From: Rhizomys pruinosus
Lineage: Eukaryota; Chordata; Mammalia; Rodentia; Spalacidae
NCBI GenBank assembly: GCA_009823505.1
Contig: VZQC01006579.1
Location: 974,060 to 1,038,059 of the forward strand
DNA length: 64,000 nt
Direction of reading: 5' to 3'
Numbering within the stretch: position 1 is the first letter of the stretch; the number at the start of each line of letters is the position of its first letter. This document shows, one piece after another, positions 47,020 through 57,597 of the stretch. A model generated the notes under the pieces. The model was not told the origin of the DNA. It made no database searches and saw only the letters and a program-made list of their open reading frames with translations. The position numbers were made by a program, and so were the translations under genes.

Positions 47020-47515
47020 CTTTTTGGAATGTTAGGGAGCAAAGCCTGGGCTTTGCATGCATAGGCAAATGCTGTACTACTGATCACCAGCCTGAGCTCT
47101 TGATTTTTGAGATAGGGTCTCTGCTATGTAGCCCAGGGTACCTCAAACTCAGAACCTGAGCAAGGCTTGCACCCAGGGCCTCACCCATGCTGGCAAAGTG
47201 CCTTTCCACTGAGCTCTAGCTCAGCCCTGTGTGTGTGTGTGTGTGTGTGTGTGTGCCTGTGGTCTAGAGGTTCATGTCAGGTTTCTTCCATTGCTCTCAT
47301 TCTTTGAGACAGAGTCTCACTGAACGTGGAGCTCACTGGCTATTGGGCCCCGGGGCTCTGCCTTCTTTCCTCCCTCGGTGCTGGAGTTGTAGATGCTCTG
47401 CTGGGTCAGCTTTTCTGTAGGTGTTAGGGATCTGAGCACCAGTTTTCGTGCTAAGAGAGGAAACATTTTACCCACCAAGCTATCGCCTCAGCTCCCGTTT
47501 TGAATGTTTTTAAAT
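47020..47515 (-). repeat. ID/B4 fragments, (TG)n and an unclassified rodent SINE-like stretch
   Basis: 47020-47225 has antisense ID heads; 47228-47255 is (TG)n; 47256-47500 resembles a diverged rodent repeat (tttgagacagagtctcactg ... caccaagctatcgcctcagc) that I cannot name. Confidence 0.6.
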
Positions 47516-47693
47516 TTTTATTTATTTTATTTTATTTATTTATTTTTTTAGTCTTTTCGAGACAGGGTCTCCCTATAGCCCCAGCTGTCCTGGAACTCAC
47601 TCTGTAGACCAGGCTGGCCTTGAACTCACAAAGATTCGCCTGCCTCTGCCTCCCAAGCGCTAGGATTAAAGGTGTGCGCCACCACGCCCGGCC
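47515..47693 (-). repeat. B1 SINE
   Basis: TTTA-rich tail then a clean body ending gccaccacgcccggcc. Confidence 0.95.
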
Positions 47694-48641
47694 TGTTTTT
47701 AAATTTTTAGACAGGATCTTACAAAGTGACTTAGGCTGGCCTTGGACTTACTCTGTGGCCCAGGTAGGCTTTGAATTTACTGAGTAGCTGGAATTACAGA
47801 TTTTGCTGTGAGAGTCTTGAATCAGGATTCACTGGGAGGCAAGGCCACAAATACAGAACAGTCTGAGGCACTGGTGAGATGGCTGTGGGCTGTGCCTCCA
47901 GCTTGGTGTCCTCACAGCTTCACTGCCCTCTGGAGCTGCTACTGAGCACCAGCCGGGTGATTTTCTGACTCCAGCAATCCCTCAACCACCAGCCCATCAG
48001 CTTGCCCTGGATTTAGAGCATGACCATATGGTGCTGACTGGTCACAGGGAACTGTGCATCCTCCAGCTCTGGGGTGGGGTGGGATTGGACCTTGAGGCTG
48101 GCGACACACAGCTATGGTGTCCCAGAGGTCCTGGATCACGGAGAAGGCTTGAGCCCTGGCTGGACTGGCTCTCAAAGAGAGGCGATGGGGAGCTGCGGGT
48201 CTGTTGTTGTCCTGAGGGAGGCTGAGACTCAGGACACTGAGGCCCAGCAATGCAGAATGACCTAAACCAAACAGCTATGGAGCCTCGGGCTTGTGTGTTT
48301 TCCCAGGGTCGGGATTGCCCTTGGCTTGTCCCCATTCCCCCCTCCAATTCCCTTCTCTTTCTGTCCCCTCCCTTCCCTTCTCTCTCCACCCCAGCCCTTC
48401 ACCCACCCAATACAGAACATAAAGAGAGAAACTGAAATTGAAGCAGGAAGGAATAGGCTTAGCCCTGGGAGGGACTTCCTCTCCAGCTGTGTCCAGAATA
48501 GGCTATTGAGATGCAGTCATTGTACTGGCTCTAGGGGAGATTGTTGTGGGGGCCATAGGTTAGTGGGGGCCCTGGGTGGCTGCCACTGACTGAAAACTAC
48601 TGAAAGGTGAAGTAATCTTGATGTATGTGGCTTTGTCTTCA

Positions 48642-48797
48642 TTTTTTTTTTTTGTCTTTTCGAGACAGGGTCTCCCTGTAGTCCCAGCTGTCCTGGAACT
48701 CACTCTGTAGACCAAGCTGGCCTTGAACTCACAAAGATCCGCCTGCCTCTGCCTCCCAAGTGCTAGGATTAAAGGCGTGCGCCACCACGCCCGGCTG
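48642..48797 (-). repeat. Young B1 SINE
   Basis: Near consensus. GTCTTCATTTTTTT occurs just before (48636) and after it, consistent with a target duplication. Confidence 0.96.
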
Positions 48798-49149
48798 TCT
48801 TCATTTTTTTGAATAGGTCATTCCTGCACACTGTTCTAAAATATAAGGGTTGGTGAGTGACCCTTCCCTCCAGTTACATTTCTCTTGCCACACAGGGCTC
48901 CTTGGTGGTCCCTGCACACTCCTGCATGCCTTGCTTTTGTCACCTGACAATATATCTTGGCGATGATGGGGAATCAGTACATAAAGACCCGCTGCCTTAG
49001 GTGTCTTTTTATGGTCACAGGCGTCTCCGGAGCACAAAAGTAATCACAGCTGGTTTGATTAGCTTCACATTTTCATTTACAACATCTCCGCCCAGAGAAG
49101 GCAGGAAACCTCTCCAAGGTCACGCAGCAAGGGCTAGGTTTCACCTCTC

Positions 49150-49470
49150 TCCTCTGTCTCCAGGTTCTGTCCCCGGCCACCTCGGGGCCGAGCGCTGCAC
49201 CGGTGACCAGAAAAGGGGGGAGGGCATCTCTAATTGAAATGCTCCCGGCGTTGCTCGCTGGCTACTGGCACCTGGCGTGGTGCGTAGTGAGAGAGCAGCG
49301 GTGCGTGAGGTGCGGAGGGGGATGCGGCCTGGCGCCCACGTGGGTGCGGGCGAGGCCCGGCTGGTTCCCCCGCAAGCCGCTGCCGCGAGCTTCCTGGTAA
49401 TGAGCTCCAGGGCCCGAGGTGAGCTTCCCGGCTGCTCACACGCCAGCCGCGTGGCACCAAAGAACACCGG
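49150..49470. promoter_or_regulatory. Orphan CpG-rich patch
   Basis: About 300 bases with around 30 CpG, isolated 14 kb upstream of the SEZ6 island and followed at once by very AT-rich unique DNA (49490-49610). A donor-like GAG/GTGAGC lies at about 49420 on plus. No gene recognised. Confidence 0.55.
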
Positions 49471-49914
49471 TATGTTTTTTCTTCTGTGCCTGACAGCTCA
49501 TTAGAAGAATTAATTTACTCCAGCGTTTGCAGTTTAAAGGACATTATTTACTGGTTAATTGTTGTTATTACAAAATGTTAAATATCATTATTTATTTCCC
49601 AGGCCCTGACAGCTTCTCTGACAGGAATTTATTGGGTGACGCTATGTCACAGATGGGCATCCTTCACAGGGCAGTATGAAAATGAGGGAGTTGCCCCCAG
49701 GCCTGGGTATCTAGGCACCAAAGACTGAAGGGCTAAACGGTGGCCCACTGGATGAAAAGAAACCAGTCTCTTCCACCCTAATTTCTGCTCAGTCATGAGT
49801 TGGGAAGAGAGGCAAGGGCACCTGTGTTTGCATCAAGCTGCATTTCTAGGGTCAAAGTGGATCTTGCCAGAGTTCCAGCCAAGACCTTGAGTCCTTCCTT
49901 GAAAATGTTATTTG

Positions 49915-50124
49915 GGCTTGGAGAGATGGCCTAGCGGTTAAGAGCACTGATTGCTCTTGCAGAGGACCAGGGTTCGATTCCCAGCACCCACATGGAGGCT
50001 GAGAACCGTCTTTAACTCCAGGGGAATCCGACACCCTCTTCTGACTTCTGGGTCATTGCATGACATGGGTGCACAAACCTACATGCAGACAGTACATTCA
50101 TACACATAAAAAAAAAAAAAAAAA
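49915..50124 (+). repeat. B2 SINE, deleted variant
   Basis: The body lacks most of the duplicated unit region (gtctttaactccaggggaat). A tail of about 16 A. Confidence 0.94.
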
Positions 50125-50142
50125 GAAAGAAAATGTTATTTC

Positions 50143-50345
50143 CAGGGCTGGAGATGTAGCTCAGTTGGGAGAGTGCTTGCCTAGCGTGCATGAAGGTTTG
50201 GGTTTGATTCCCAGCATCTCATAAAATGCGGTGTAGTGGCCCACATCCGTAATCCTCAGGGAGGTGAGGGTGGGAAGGTTATCCTCTGGTTACATACTGA
50301 GTTCCAGGCCAGCCTGGGGTATGGGAGGACTCCATTTCAATGAAG
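50143..50345 (+). repeat. B4 (ID-B1) SINE
   Basis: ID head gatgtagctcagttgggaga then a B1-like half (cacatccgtaatcctcaggg). Confidence 0.88.
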
Positions 50346-50555
50346 CCAGACTTAACCAATAAAGGTTTATTGCCATAGAATGTAAGCCTTCAGGTCTCTG
50401 TCCTGAAGTCACGAGGTCAGAGAGCCCGGGGCAGCTGAGTGACAGTGCGCTGGCAGGAGGATCAAAAGTAGCTGGGCCTGGGGACCTCAGAGCCGCTGGA
50501 TTGGAGTTTGACTTGTGTGGGAGACTTCAGATAAGAGCTCATATTTTTGGCTTTT

Positions 50556-50709
50556 CTTTTTTTTGGTCTTTTTGAGACAGGGTCTCCTTGTAGCCCCCAG
50601 CTGTCCTGGAACTCACTCTGTAGACCAGGCTGTCCTTGAACTCACAAAGATCCCCCTGCCTCTGCCTCCCAAGTGCTAGGATTAAAGGCGTGCACCACCA
50701 CGCCCGGCT
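50556..50709 (-). repeat. B1 SINE with target-site duplication
   Basis: TATTTTTGGCTTTTCTTT lies at 50542-50559 and again at 50710-50727. Confidence 0.96.
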
Positions 50710-51412
50710 TATTTTTGGCTTTTCTTTAAAAATCAGAGAATCTCGCCACATTTGACTGGTAGTCATGACCGGCAGGTCCCTGAAAGGCGGAGCCATTTGA
50801 GGCACTTGCTCGCTCTAACTCCTGTGTGGCCCAGCCTTTGCTTTCCTGTGTCATTTCGTGGCTCTGGCCATGCTTCAGTCTGGCCTACTGTCACGACCAT
50901 GAAGAGATGAAGAAACAGCCCAGAGAGGTCGAGTTTCAGAAAGCCAGGGCCACAGCCCAATGTACTTTTTACCCTCCCACACTAACTCTGTAAGATCTGT
51001 CAGCTTCCACCTCCTCTGGGTAGGCTTGGAGTGAGTTCTGGCAGCCTCAGGGCCAGGAACAAGAGATAGCCCAGTGAGAATTACAAAGATCATAGCTGTA
51101 TAAATAGCATTCATTTATTCATTCAGCAAATTGTTTTTGAGGACCTGCTACATGGCTTAAAACCAACATGGGCACAAGTCGTGCCATACAGGAACTCAGT
51201 CTGGTGAGCTGTACATAACACAAGTGAACAACTGCAACACAGAAGATGGAGAGACTTAGGAAGATGTGACTGGCAGGTGTGGGAGTGGGGGGGTAGCATT
51301 TCCAGGGGAGAGGATTAATACTTTACCCAGCTGGTGGACGGCCTGTGTCCTCACACAGACACTCTTGTCTTATTTAATTCTCTCAACATAGCTGATTGAA
51401 AATAGCTGTCAG

Positions 51413-51845
51413 GATCTGGGCATGGCGGTGCAAGCCTGTGATCCCAGCACTTGGGAGGTGGAGGCAGGAGGACTAGGAGTTGAAACCCAACTTTGGCTAT
51501 AAGATACCTTGTTTTAGCCAGGTGTGGTGGCACTTTCATCCCAGCATTTGGGAAACGGAGGCAGGTGGATCTCTGTGAGTTCAAAGCCAGCCTGATCTAT
51601 GTAGTAAGTTCCAGGCCAGCCAGGAAACACAGTGAGACCTTGTTTCAAAACAGAAGACAGCCTGCTTAGAAACAACAACAACAATAACACCAGCAACAAC
51701 CACCACAGCAGCACCTGAAAATAGCTGTCAGCAGACAAGCATGGTGGTGCAAGCCTGTGATCCCAGCATTCACAGGCAGAAGCAGGAGGATCTTCTGTTT
51801 GAGTCTAACCTGGGCTATACTATGAGACCCTAAATTGCCACCCTC
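51413..51845 (+). repeat. Three old plus-strand B1-type SINEs
   Basis: 51413-51515, 51516-51658 and 51733-51845. The first and third share the phrase gtgcaagcctgtgatcccag, so they are probably the same subfamily. Confidence 0.8.
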
Positions 51846-52039
51846 CCCACAAAAAGAGAATACCTACTATCAGCTAATAATTAGTGACTATACCAGGCCA
51901 GAGACCCAACCTGTTGTGTAGAGCCCCCAGGTAAATGCTATGTATCTTCCCAGTCCTGAGGATCTGCTGGTCAAACCCAATAGCACTTTTTGCAAGACAG
52001 TCCATTGACCCCCATATCTTAAAACAATTTCAACAATCT

Positions 52040-52140
52040 ATGGGGCAAGGCAGATACTCTCATTTTTACCAGTTAGGGAGCTGAGGCTCCAAGATTCAGG
52101 CAGGAGCTGGGTGAGCAAGGCCCGGATAGAAAGAGAACTG
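52040..52140 (-). repeat. MIR remnant
   Basis: ctcatttttaccagttaggg, then gagctgaggctccaagattc. Confidence 0.6.
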
Positions 52141-52609
52141 TTGCCTGAGGCTGAGGACCGGCCAGGGGAAGCACAGCTCTTACAGGCTGACTTCAAACAA
52201 TGGCCCTTTAAGCAAGGTTTTTTGGTCCCAGCCTTTTCTCCCAGGACCCTGATGACTGCAGGTAGCCTTGAGGAATGTACCTGGGAACCAAAGGCAGATG
52301 AAAAGTGCTTTGAAAGAGTATGAAAACGGCTGAGAGCAGTCCTTCTCGGGGCTGGGCCACAAATTAGCATAAAGTTATTTCAGGCCAGCAGCCTGGTTTA
52401 TTTTAGACCCTACCTCATTTTTTTTTCCAGGGTAGATAGGCCTTAATTCCTTGCTTCTACCAGCTCAATGAAAGAGAATCTCAGGCAGATCCAGAAACTG
52501 TAACTCACAGCTTAGGAATTTTAGAGTCTCAGAATTTTAGGGCTTGTGGTCCTTCAGAGATCTTCTCCAGCAGGACTCTCATCTTATTTTATGCCATACT
52601 AAAGTTAAA

Positions 52610-53270
52610 ATTTTTTTTTATTCATTTTTGGAATAGGTACTATGTGCCCAAGGTGCAAAATTCAAAAAAGCATCAAAGAACACACAGCGAACAGTCTCTC
52701 TCAGTCTTCAGAGGGAGCGGTGCCATCAATTGCTTTTTCACGATATTTAAAAATAGCATTGTTTCTCTTTTCTGTTCATGTAGAAAATACAATAATTCCT
52801 GCAGAAGAAAATAAAAAATCACATGCGCCACACTACTTAGAGCTGAATGCTGTTCACATTTGGGTGTCTAATCAACCAGCCTTTTCTCTTCACATAGATG
52901 GTAACAAATTTGCATAACCTAGCTTTATTACTTGTTTACATTAAATATGATTCTTAAGAAATAAAGATCAGACAGGATACTTGCAAACTGGATAGAAATG
53001 GGGTACCATGGGGAAAGTGATGGGATTGGGTAGGATTAAGGGGGAACTTTGCTTCATTGTTATTATTTGAAATTACTTCAGGATGAAAATATATTTATGT
53101 ATTACTTCCTCCTGATATTTTTCTAGAATTGATTCTAAATGACTGCTTCAGAAAGCCACTATTAAACTAATCCTTCACTATTGTGATTTTAAGATGTTTA
53201 CAAGTTTTGCTGTCATAAATAGAGGCAGATGGGCATTTTTTGTACATCTTTGTATATTTGTCCAATATTT
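52610..53270 (+). mobile_element. Ancient L1M 3'-region remnant
   Basis: Phrases such as gtgcaaaattcaaaaaagca, gtaacaaatttgcataacct and gctgtcataaatagaggcag in this order are those of old mammalian L1 3' UTRs. No ORF survives. Confidence 0.6.
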
Positions 53271-53274
53271 CCTT

Positions 53275-53600
53275 GGGGGGCTTTTTGCTGTTGTTGGAGA
53301 CAGGGTCTCCCTGTAGCCCTAGGTGGCTTGGACCTTGCTATGTAGAACAAGCTGGCTTCAAATTCACAAAGATTCTCCTGCCTCTGCCTCCTGAGTACTG
53401 AGATTAAAAGTGTGCACCACTACACCAAGCCTCCTTGAAGGATTTTTTTTTTTTTTTTGGTCTTTTTGAGACAGGGTCTTCCTGTAGCCCTAGCTGTCCT
53501 GGAACTTACTCTGTAGACCAGGCTGGCCTTGAACTCACAAAGATTCACCTGTCTCTGCTTCCCAAGTCTAGGATTAAAGGCATGCACCACCATGCCTGGC
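53275..53600 (-). repeat. Two minus-strand B1 SINEs, second with target duplication
   Basis: Older copy 53275-53430; younger 53448-53601 flanked by TCCTTGAAGGATTTTT at 53432-53447 and 53602-53617. The target includes the end of the older copy's flank. Confidence 0.92.
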
Positions 53601-53654
53601 ATCCTTGAAGGATTTTTAAGCAATAAGATTGGGTAAAAGAGTGTGTGGACTAGA

Positions 53655-53780
53655 GCCAGGCCTGGTGCCATACACCTGTTAATCTCAGTACTCAGGAACC
53701 AAAGGTAGGACCATGGCAAGCTTGAGGCCAGCCTAGACTACATCTCGAAAGCCTGTCTCAAAATTTAAAATAAAATTAAA
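53655..53780 (+). repeat. Old B1-type SINE
   Basis: agccaggcctggtgccatac ... agcctgtctcaaaatttaaa. Confidence 0.75.
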
Positions 53781-53805
53781 AAAATAAGAGGAAGAGAAAA
53801 AAAAG

Positions 53806-54007
53806 GCTCTAGAAATGGCTAAGAACACTGGCTGCACTTACAGAGGACCCAGGTTTGATTCCCTGCGCCCACATAGTGGCTAACAACTGTCCCTAACTCC
53901 AGTTCCAGGGGAATCCGACCCCCTCTTCTGACCTCCATCAGCAATGCACGACACAGGTGCACTTATATACAGGCAATATAGTCATACATATAAAATAATA
54001 ATAAATA
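53806..54007 (+). repeat. B2 SINE, single-unit variant
   Basis: Reads ccctaactccagttccaggg with one unit instead of the usual two; diverged head. Confidence 0.9.
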
Positions 54008-54017
54008 TATATATATT

Positions 54018-54155
54018 TTTTTGGTCTTTTTGAGACATGGTCTCAGCTGGCCTGGAACTTACTCTATAGACCAGGCTGGCCTTGAACTCACAGAGATCTG
54101 CCTGCCTCTGCCTCCCAAGTGCTAGGATTAAAGGCGTGCACTACCACACCCGGAT
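54018..54155 (-). repeat. B1 SINE
   Basis: Lacks a few bases early on (gacatggtctcagctggcct), otherwise complete. Confidence 0.93.
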
Positions 54156-54157
54156 TA

Positions 54158-54258
54158 AAGACGGTTCTTAGCCATCATGTGGATGCTGGGAATGGAACCC
54201 AGGTCCTTTGCAAGAGCAGTCAGCGCTCTTAACCTCTGAGCCATCTCTCCAGCCCCAA
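54158..54258 (-). repeat. Short (about 100 nt) B2 copy
   Basis: Starts aaagacggttcttagccatc, ends ctctccagcccc; same break point as 41468-41570. Confidence 0.9.
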
Positions 54259-54264
54259 TAAAAA

Positions 54265-54428
54265 AAAAAAATATATATATTTTTTGGTCTTTTCGAGACA
54301 GGGTCTCCCTATATTCCCAGCTGTCCTGGAACTCACTCTGTAGATCAGGCTGGCCTTGAATGCACAAAGATCCACCTCCCTCTGCCTCCCAAGTGCTAGG
54401 ATTAAAGGCGTGCGCCACCATGCCCGGG
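54265..54428 (-). repeat. B1 SINE with target-site duplication
   Basis: CCCAATAAAAA precedes (54254-54264) and follows it (54429-54439). The T tail has become (AT)n-rich. Confidence 0.94.
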
Positions 54429-56113
54429 CCCAATAAAAATATTTTTAAAAGAAGGAAAAAATAAAGTATATATACCTTAAGATTTTTTGATTTATTGTAT
54501 CAAATTTCTTCCCTTCTAGACCTTCTCATTTCTAGTTCAACCTGCAGTGCATGTTCCCAGCCCCAGTAAAAGCCAAAGTTAAGTGGATCTGGGGATGGGC
54601 ACAGAATCCCCTCCTGAAGGAGGTAGGGACCTCCACTAATCTGAATTACAAGGTCAGAGTGTTATGCAACAAGCATCTAGACCAGATTTTGATTCTCCCC
54701 CCAGACGTCCCATTATCACTGAGGTCAGCCCAGTTGACTTGGTCAAGTTCATATGACACATGGTAGACCCTACAGGATCGATGTCAGCCCCTGTACCTCT
54801 AAGTGTCCAAGTCAGTCTTCTCTTTGATTCTAAGCACCTAGTTCTGTATCTCACCTACAACCTTTGCCTCTTTGGCTTTCTGCCAAGTGGACCCATGTCC
54901 CTTGGAAATGTTCAGAGAAACAAGATGGATACAGACTTGTTGATTTAGTATCAAAAAGAAAAAAAAATGGCTTTCTGAAAATGCTCCTCTCCAGAAGCCC
55001 TGCATCTCTATAGTAGCTGAGGTTTCCTCTTGATGGGGGGAAAAGAGAAAGCCCAAGATTGCATCTCATTGGTGAGATGAATAATACATTTGAAGCATCT
55101 CACAAACTGTGTTTGATCTGCCTAAAGCTTCAGCCGTTAAGGTATTTCTCTTTATCCCCAGCAAGGGAGGGATGGGAACTGTCAACATTTTCCTTTCTGC
55201 TTAATTTGTGCCTTCTCCATAAAGAAAAAAACAGGGGCTGAGGGGAGAGAGGGGGACAGGGGAGGAGAGTGATGACAAACACTCCCTGGAATAATGCAGG
55301 GAGCCTCAGTATCAGGGGCTGCTTCCAGAGTCTGGGAACCTCGGGTGGTCAGGACAGAGCAAGGGGAGTGCAACTCCAGGGAGGGGAATGTGTGGTGTGT
55401 GCTGAGGCTCTGGGAGTCCGTTTGCAGAGTGATATGCCCTTAAGAAGCTGGTTCTTGGGAGGGCCCATCTCCAGTGTGTCTGGTGGGGGATGAGAGGTGG
55501 GAAGTTGAGGCTGGTTGGTTGCTAAGCACCCAAGATGCTTCTTTCATTTCATAGCAAACAGAGAGGGTCCAGGCTCAGGAGCCAGCACTGTGCCTGTGTT
55601 TTAAGATACATGTTTGGTGCTTAAGTAGCGCCCCCATCTGCCATGTTTTCTGGCCGACTAGTTTGGTATTTCCCTGTTAGGAAATGGCCGGAGAGCTCCA
55701 GGGAATCCAGGTGCCCGGCTTCCACTCAGCCTGGGCTAACAAGGCAGGGCGGAGGGAAATCTTGGCATCTTTGTATAAGGAGGGAGGCCATGGCACCCAG
55801 CAGTAATTGGCTGTCCCTAGTGAATGTCGTGGTGATGGCCTACTGGAGCCTGGTGTTTATACTGCTGTTTATTTTTGTGACTAAAATCAAGAAGGGGACC
55901 TCATGCCCCATGGGACACAATGCTCCCAAGGACTTGAAAGAGATTGATATTCGGCTATCCGGGGTTCAGGATATCAAGTCCAAACCCCAGCTCCTTGCAG
56001 ATGTTGATGTAAGACAACTATAGCTGGAAACCCAGGAAAATCAAAGTTGCTACGACTATCTGTACAGGATGAAAGCTTTGGATGCCATCCGTGCCTCTGA
56101 GATCCCATTTCTT

Positions 56114-56114
56114 T

Positions 56115-56148
<34 letters not shown>

Positions 56149-56311
56149 NNNTTTTTGTGTGTGTGTGTGTGTGTGTGTTTTAGAGACAGGGTCTCCCTGT
56201 AGCTCCAGCTGTCCTGGAACTCTCTATGTAGACCAGGCTGGCCTTGAACTCACAAAGACGCCTGCCTCTGCTAGGATTAAAGTCACATGCCACCACGCCC
56301 AGCTACCCCAG
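56114..56311 (-). repeat. B1 SINE inserted in the C1orf43 pseudogene
   Basis: Long T tail containing the NNN gap (56149-56151) and a (GT)n run, then a B1 body with a deletion near its start (gacgcctgcctctgctagga). Confidence 0.93.
56149..56151. other. Assembly gap (NNN)
   Basis: Three undetermined bases inside the poly-T of a B1. Confidence 1.
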
Positions 56312-56423
56312 CCATTTCTTACAGGCATTTTCAAAATACTGGCTAAGTCCTCATCTCCCAGAAGTACTTTTCCTGAATTTGAATTCAGAAATCAAAATAA
56401 AATCAATAAAACTTTACTTGTGG

Positions 56424-56578
56424 CCAGATGTGGGGTGCACATCTTAAATCCCAGCCCCCAGGAGGCAGATACAAGTGGGTCTCTGAGTTCAAGGCCAGCT
56501 TTGTTTACTTATCTAGTTCAGACCAGCCAGGGGTTCATAGTGAGACCTTGTCTCAAACAACAACAACAACAACAACAA
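56424..56578 (+). repeat. Old B1 SINE
   Basis: gatgtggggtgcacatctta ... tgagaccttgtctcaaacaa plus (CAA)n. Confidence 0.85.
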
Positions 56579-57006
56579 GTAAACTTTAGTTTGGGGCCAT
56601 TATTCACCTACCCTGTTTGATCCTGTTTAGTCCCAAAAGTGTGGACTGAGGTGAGGTGTCTCTAAGTCTATACCCTGTTGCACTCAATTGAATAGAGGTA
56701 TTTGGGTTTAGGACATTTCAGAGTTGATTGGCGGAAAAGTCAGGCAGGACCTTCATGGCTTAAGTGGAGGGATTATGGAACTCTGACTCTGGTGCCCCAC
56801 ATACACCAGGATGTGTTGAGATAAATACATCTTTTCCTGAAGTGCAAGGATCTGCCCTTCCACCCTCACTCAATTCTGTTGATTTGCGTAAAAGGGAATG
56901 TTCTGACATCTTGCATAGTCTATGCCAAGAGGTGAGACAGTGTGAAGAAATGGTTTCCCTTAATGTCATTGTATTAGTCTTAGCTTATAAATTATTTAAT
57001 AAAATG

Positions 57007-57091
57007 AATTTCTTTTTTTTTTTTTTTTTTTTCTTTTTGAGACAGGGTCTCCCTGTAGCCCCAGCTGTCCTGGAACTCACTCTGTAGACCA
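57007..57091 (-). repeat. B1, 5'-truncated, with target duplication
   Basis: Only the 3' half of B1 was inserted; AAAATGAATTTCTTT lies at 57001-57015 and 57092-57106. Confidence 0.92.
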
Positions 57092-57136
57092 AAAATGAAT
57101 TTCTTTAAAAGGGGGAAAAAGAAGATACATGTTTCA

Positions 57137-57278
57137 GGCCGGACATGGTAGCCCACGTGGGAAGCAGAGGCAGGCAGATCTCTGTGAGTTCAAGGCCAGC
57201 CTAATCTACATAGCCACTTCTAGGCCAGCTAGGGCTACAGGGAAACCCTGTCTCAAAAAGGCACCCCCCCAAAAAAAA
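57137..57278 (+). repeat. B1 SINE with target duplication
   Basis: ATACATGTTTCA at 57125-57136 and 57279-57290. Internal deletion near the start (cccacgtgggaagcagaggc). Confidence 0.93.
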
Positions 57279-57479
57279 ATACATGTTTCAACTAATATGT
57301 TTCATATATCTCCAAGGGGTGACCTTAGTGCCGAGGACCGTATCCAAGGGCACCCTGGGGTGAGGGTAACTCCACTGCTGCGTCCTTTCCAACTAGCCTC
57401 CAGGTCTTGGCCACTCCTGTCCCCTGTCTTGGAGAGGAAAAGTGGTTAGAAGCCTAGACTCTTGCTTCCTCTACTGAAT

Positions 57480-57595
57480 GTCTTATGATGACTGTTTCCT
57501 CGTGTGTAAAATGGAGATGTTTGCAATGGTACTCAGGACTTGTGAGAATTCAGTAAATGGAAATCCTCAGATCCTCAGAGCAGTGCCCAACACAG
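57480..57595 (+). repeat. MIR remnant
   Basis: ctgtttcctcgtgtgtaaaa, then cttgtgagaattcagtaaat. Confidence 0.7.
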
Positions 57596-57597
57596 AT

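Larger units (their letters stand above)
35501..55789. other. Intergenic region upstream of SEZ6 (proximal 20 kb)
   Basis: No coding sequence recognised. 35501-41217 is mainly unique DNA with one B4/ID fragment, one B3 and one B4 element. It includes SOX/homeodomain-like motifs at 35.69-35.82 kb and octamers at 38.9-39.4 kb. 41.2-45.9 kb is a dense SINE zone. 46.0-50.5 kb mixes unique DNA with a CpG-rich patch at 49.15-49.47 kb. 52.6-53.3 kb is an old L1M remnant. 54440-55789 is unique DNA in which I see nothing specific. Confidence 0.8.
55790..56423 (+). pseudogene. Processed pseudogene fragment of C1orf43 (NICE-3 family)
   Basis: Bases 55790-56110 translate in one frame into a relative of the C1orf43 membrane protein: M-A-x-x-SNWLS, VMAYxSLVF, LLFIFV, GHNAPKDLKE, IDIRLS, QDIK and, after a stop, YLYRMKALDAIRASEIPF. 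There are no introns. The copy lacks a codon in the membrane segment, about 8 codons after it and one Glu, all in frame. An in-frame TAG at 56021-56023 cuts the frame, which then resumes. A B1 (56114-56311) interrupts it, with CCATTTCTT duplicated on both sides (56105-56113, 56312-56320). 56321-56423 looks like the parental 3' UTR end with AATAAA at 56405-56410 (UTR match from memory, less certain). The central and C-terminal coding region is missing, so full function is lost. Confidence 0.88.

Noticed and set aside
55643..55789. Upstream in-frame extension (49 codons) of the C1orf43 copy
   Set aside because: Does not resemble the parental N-terminus; the homology starts at the ATG at 55790.
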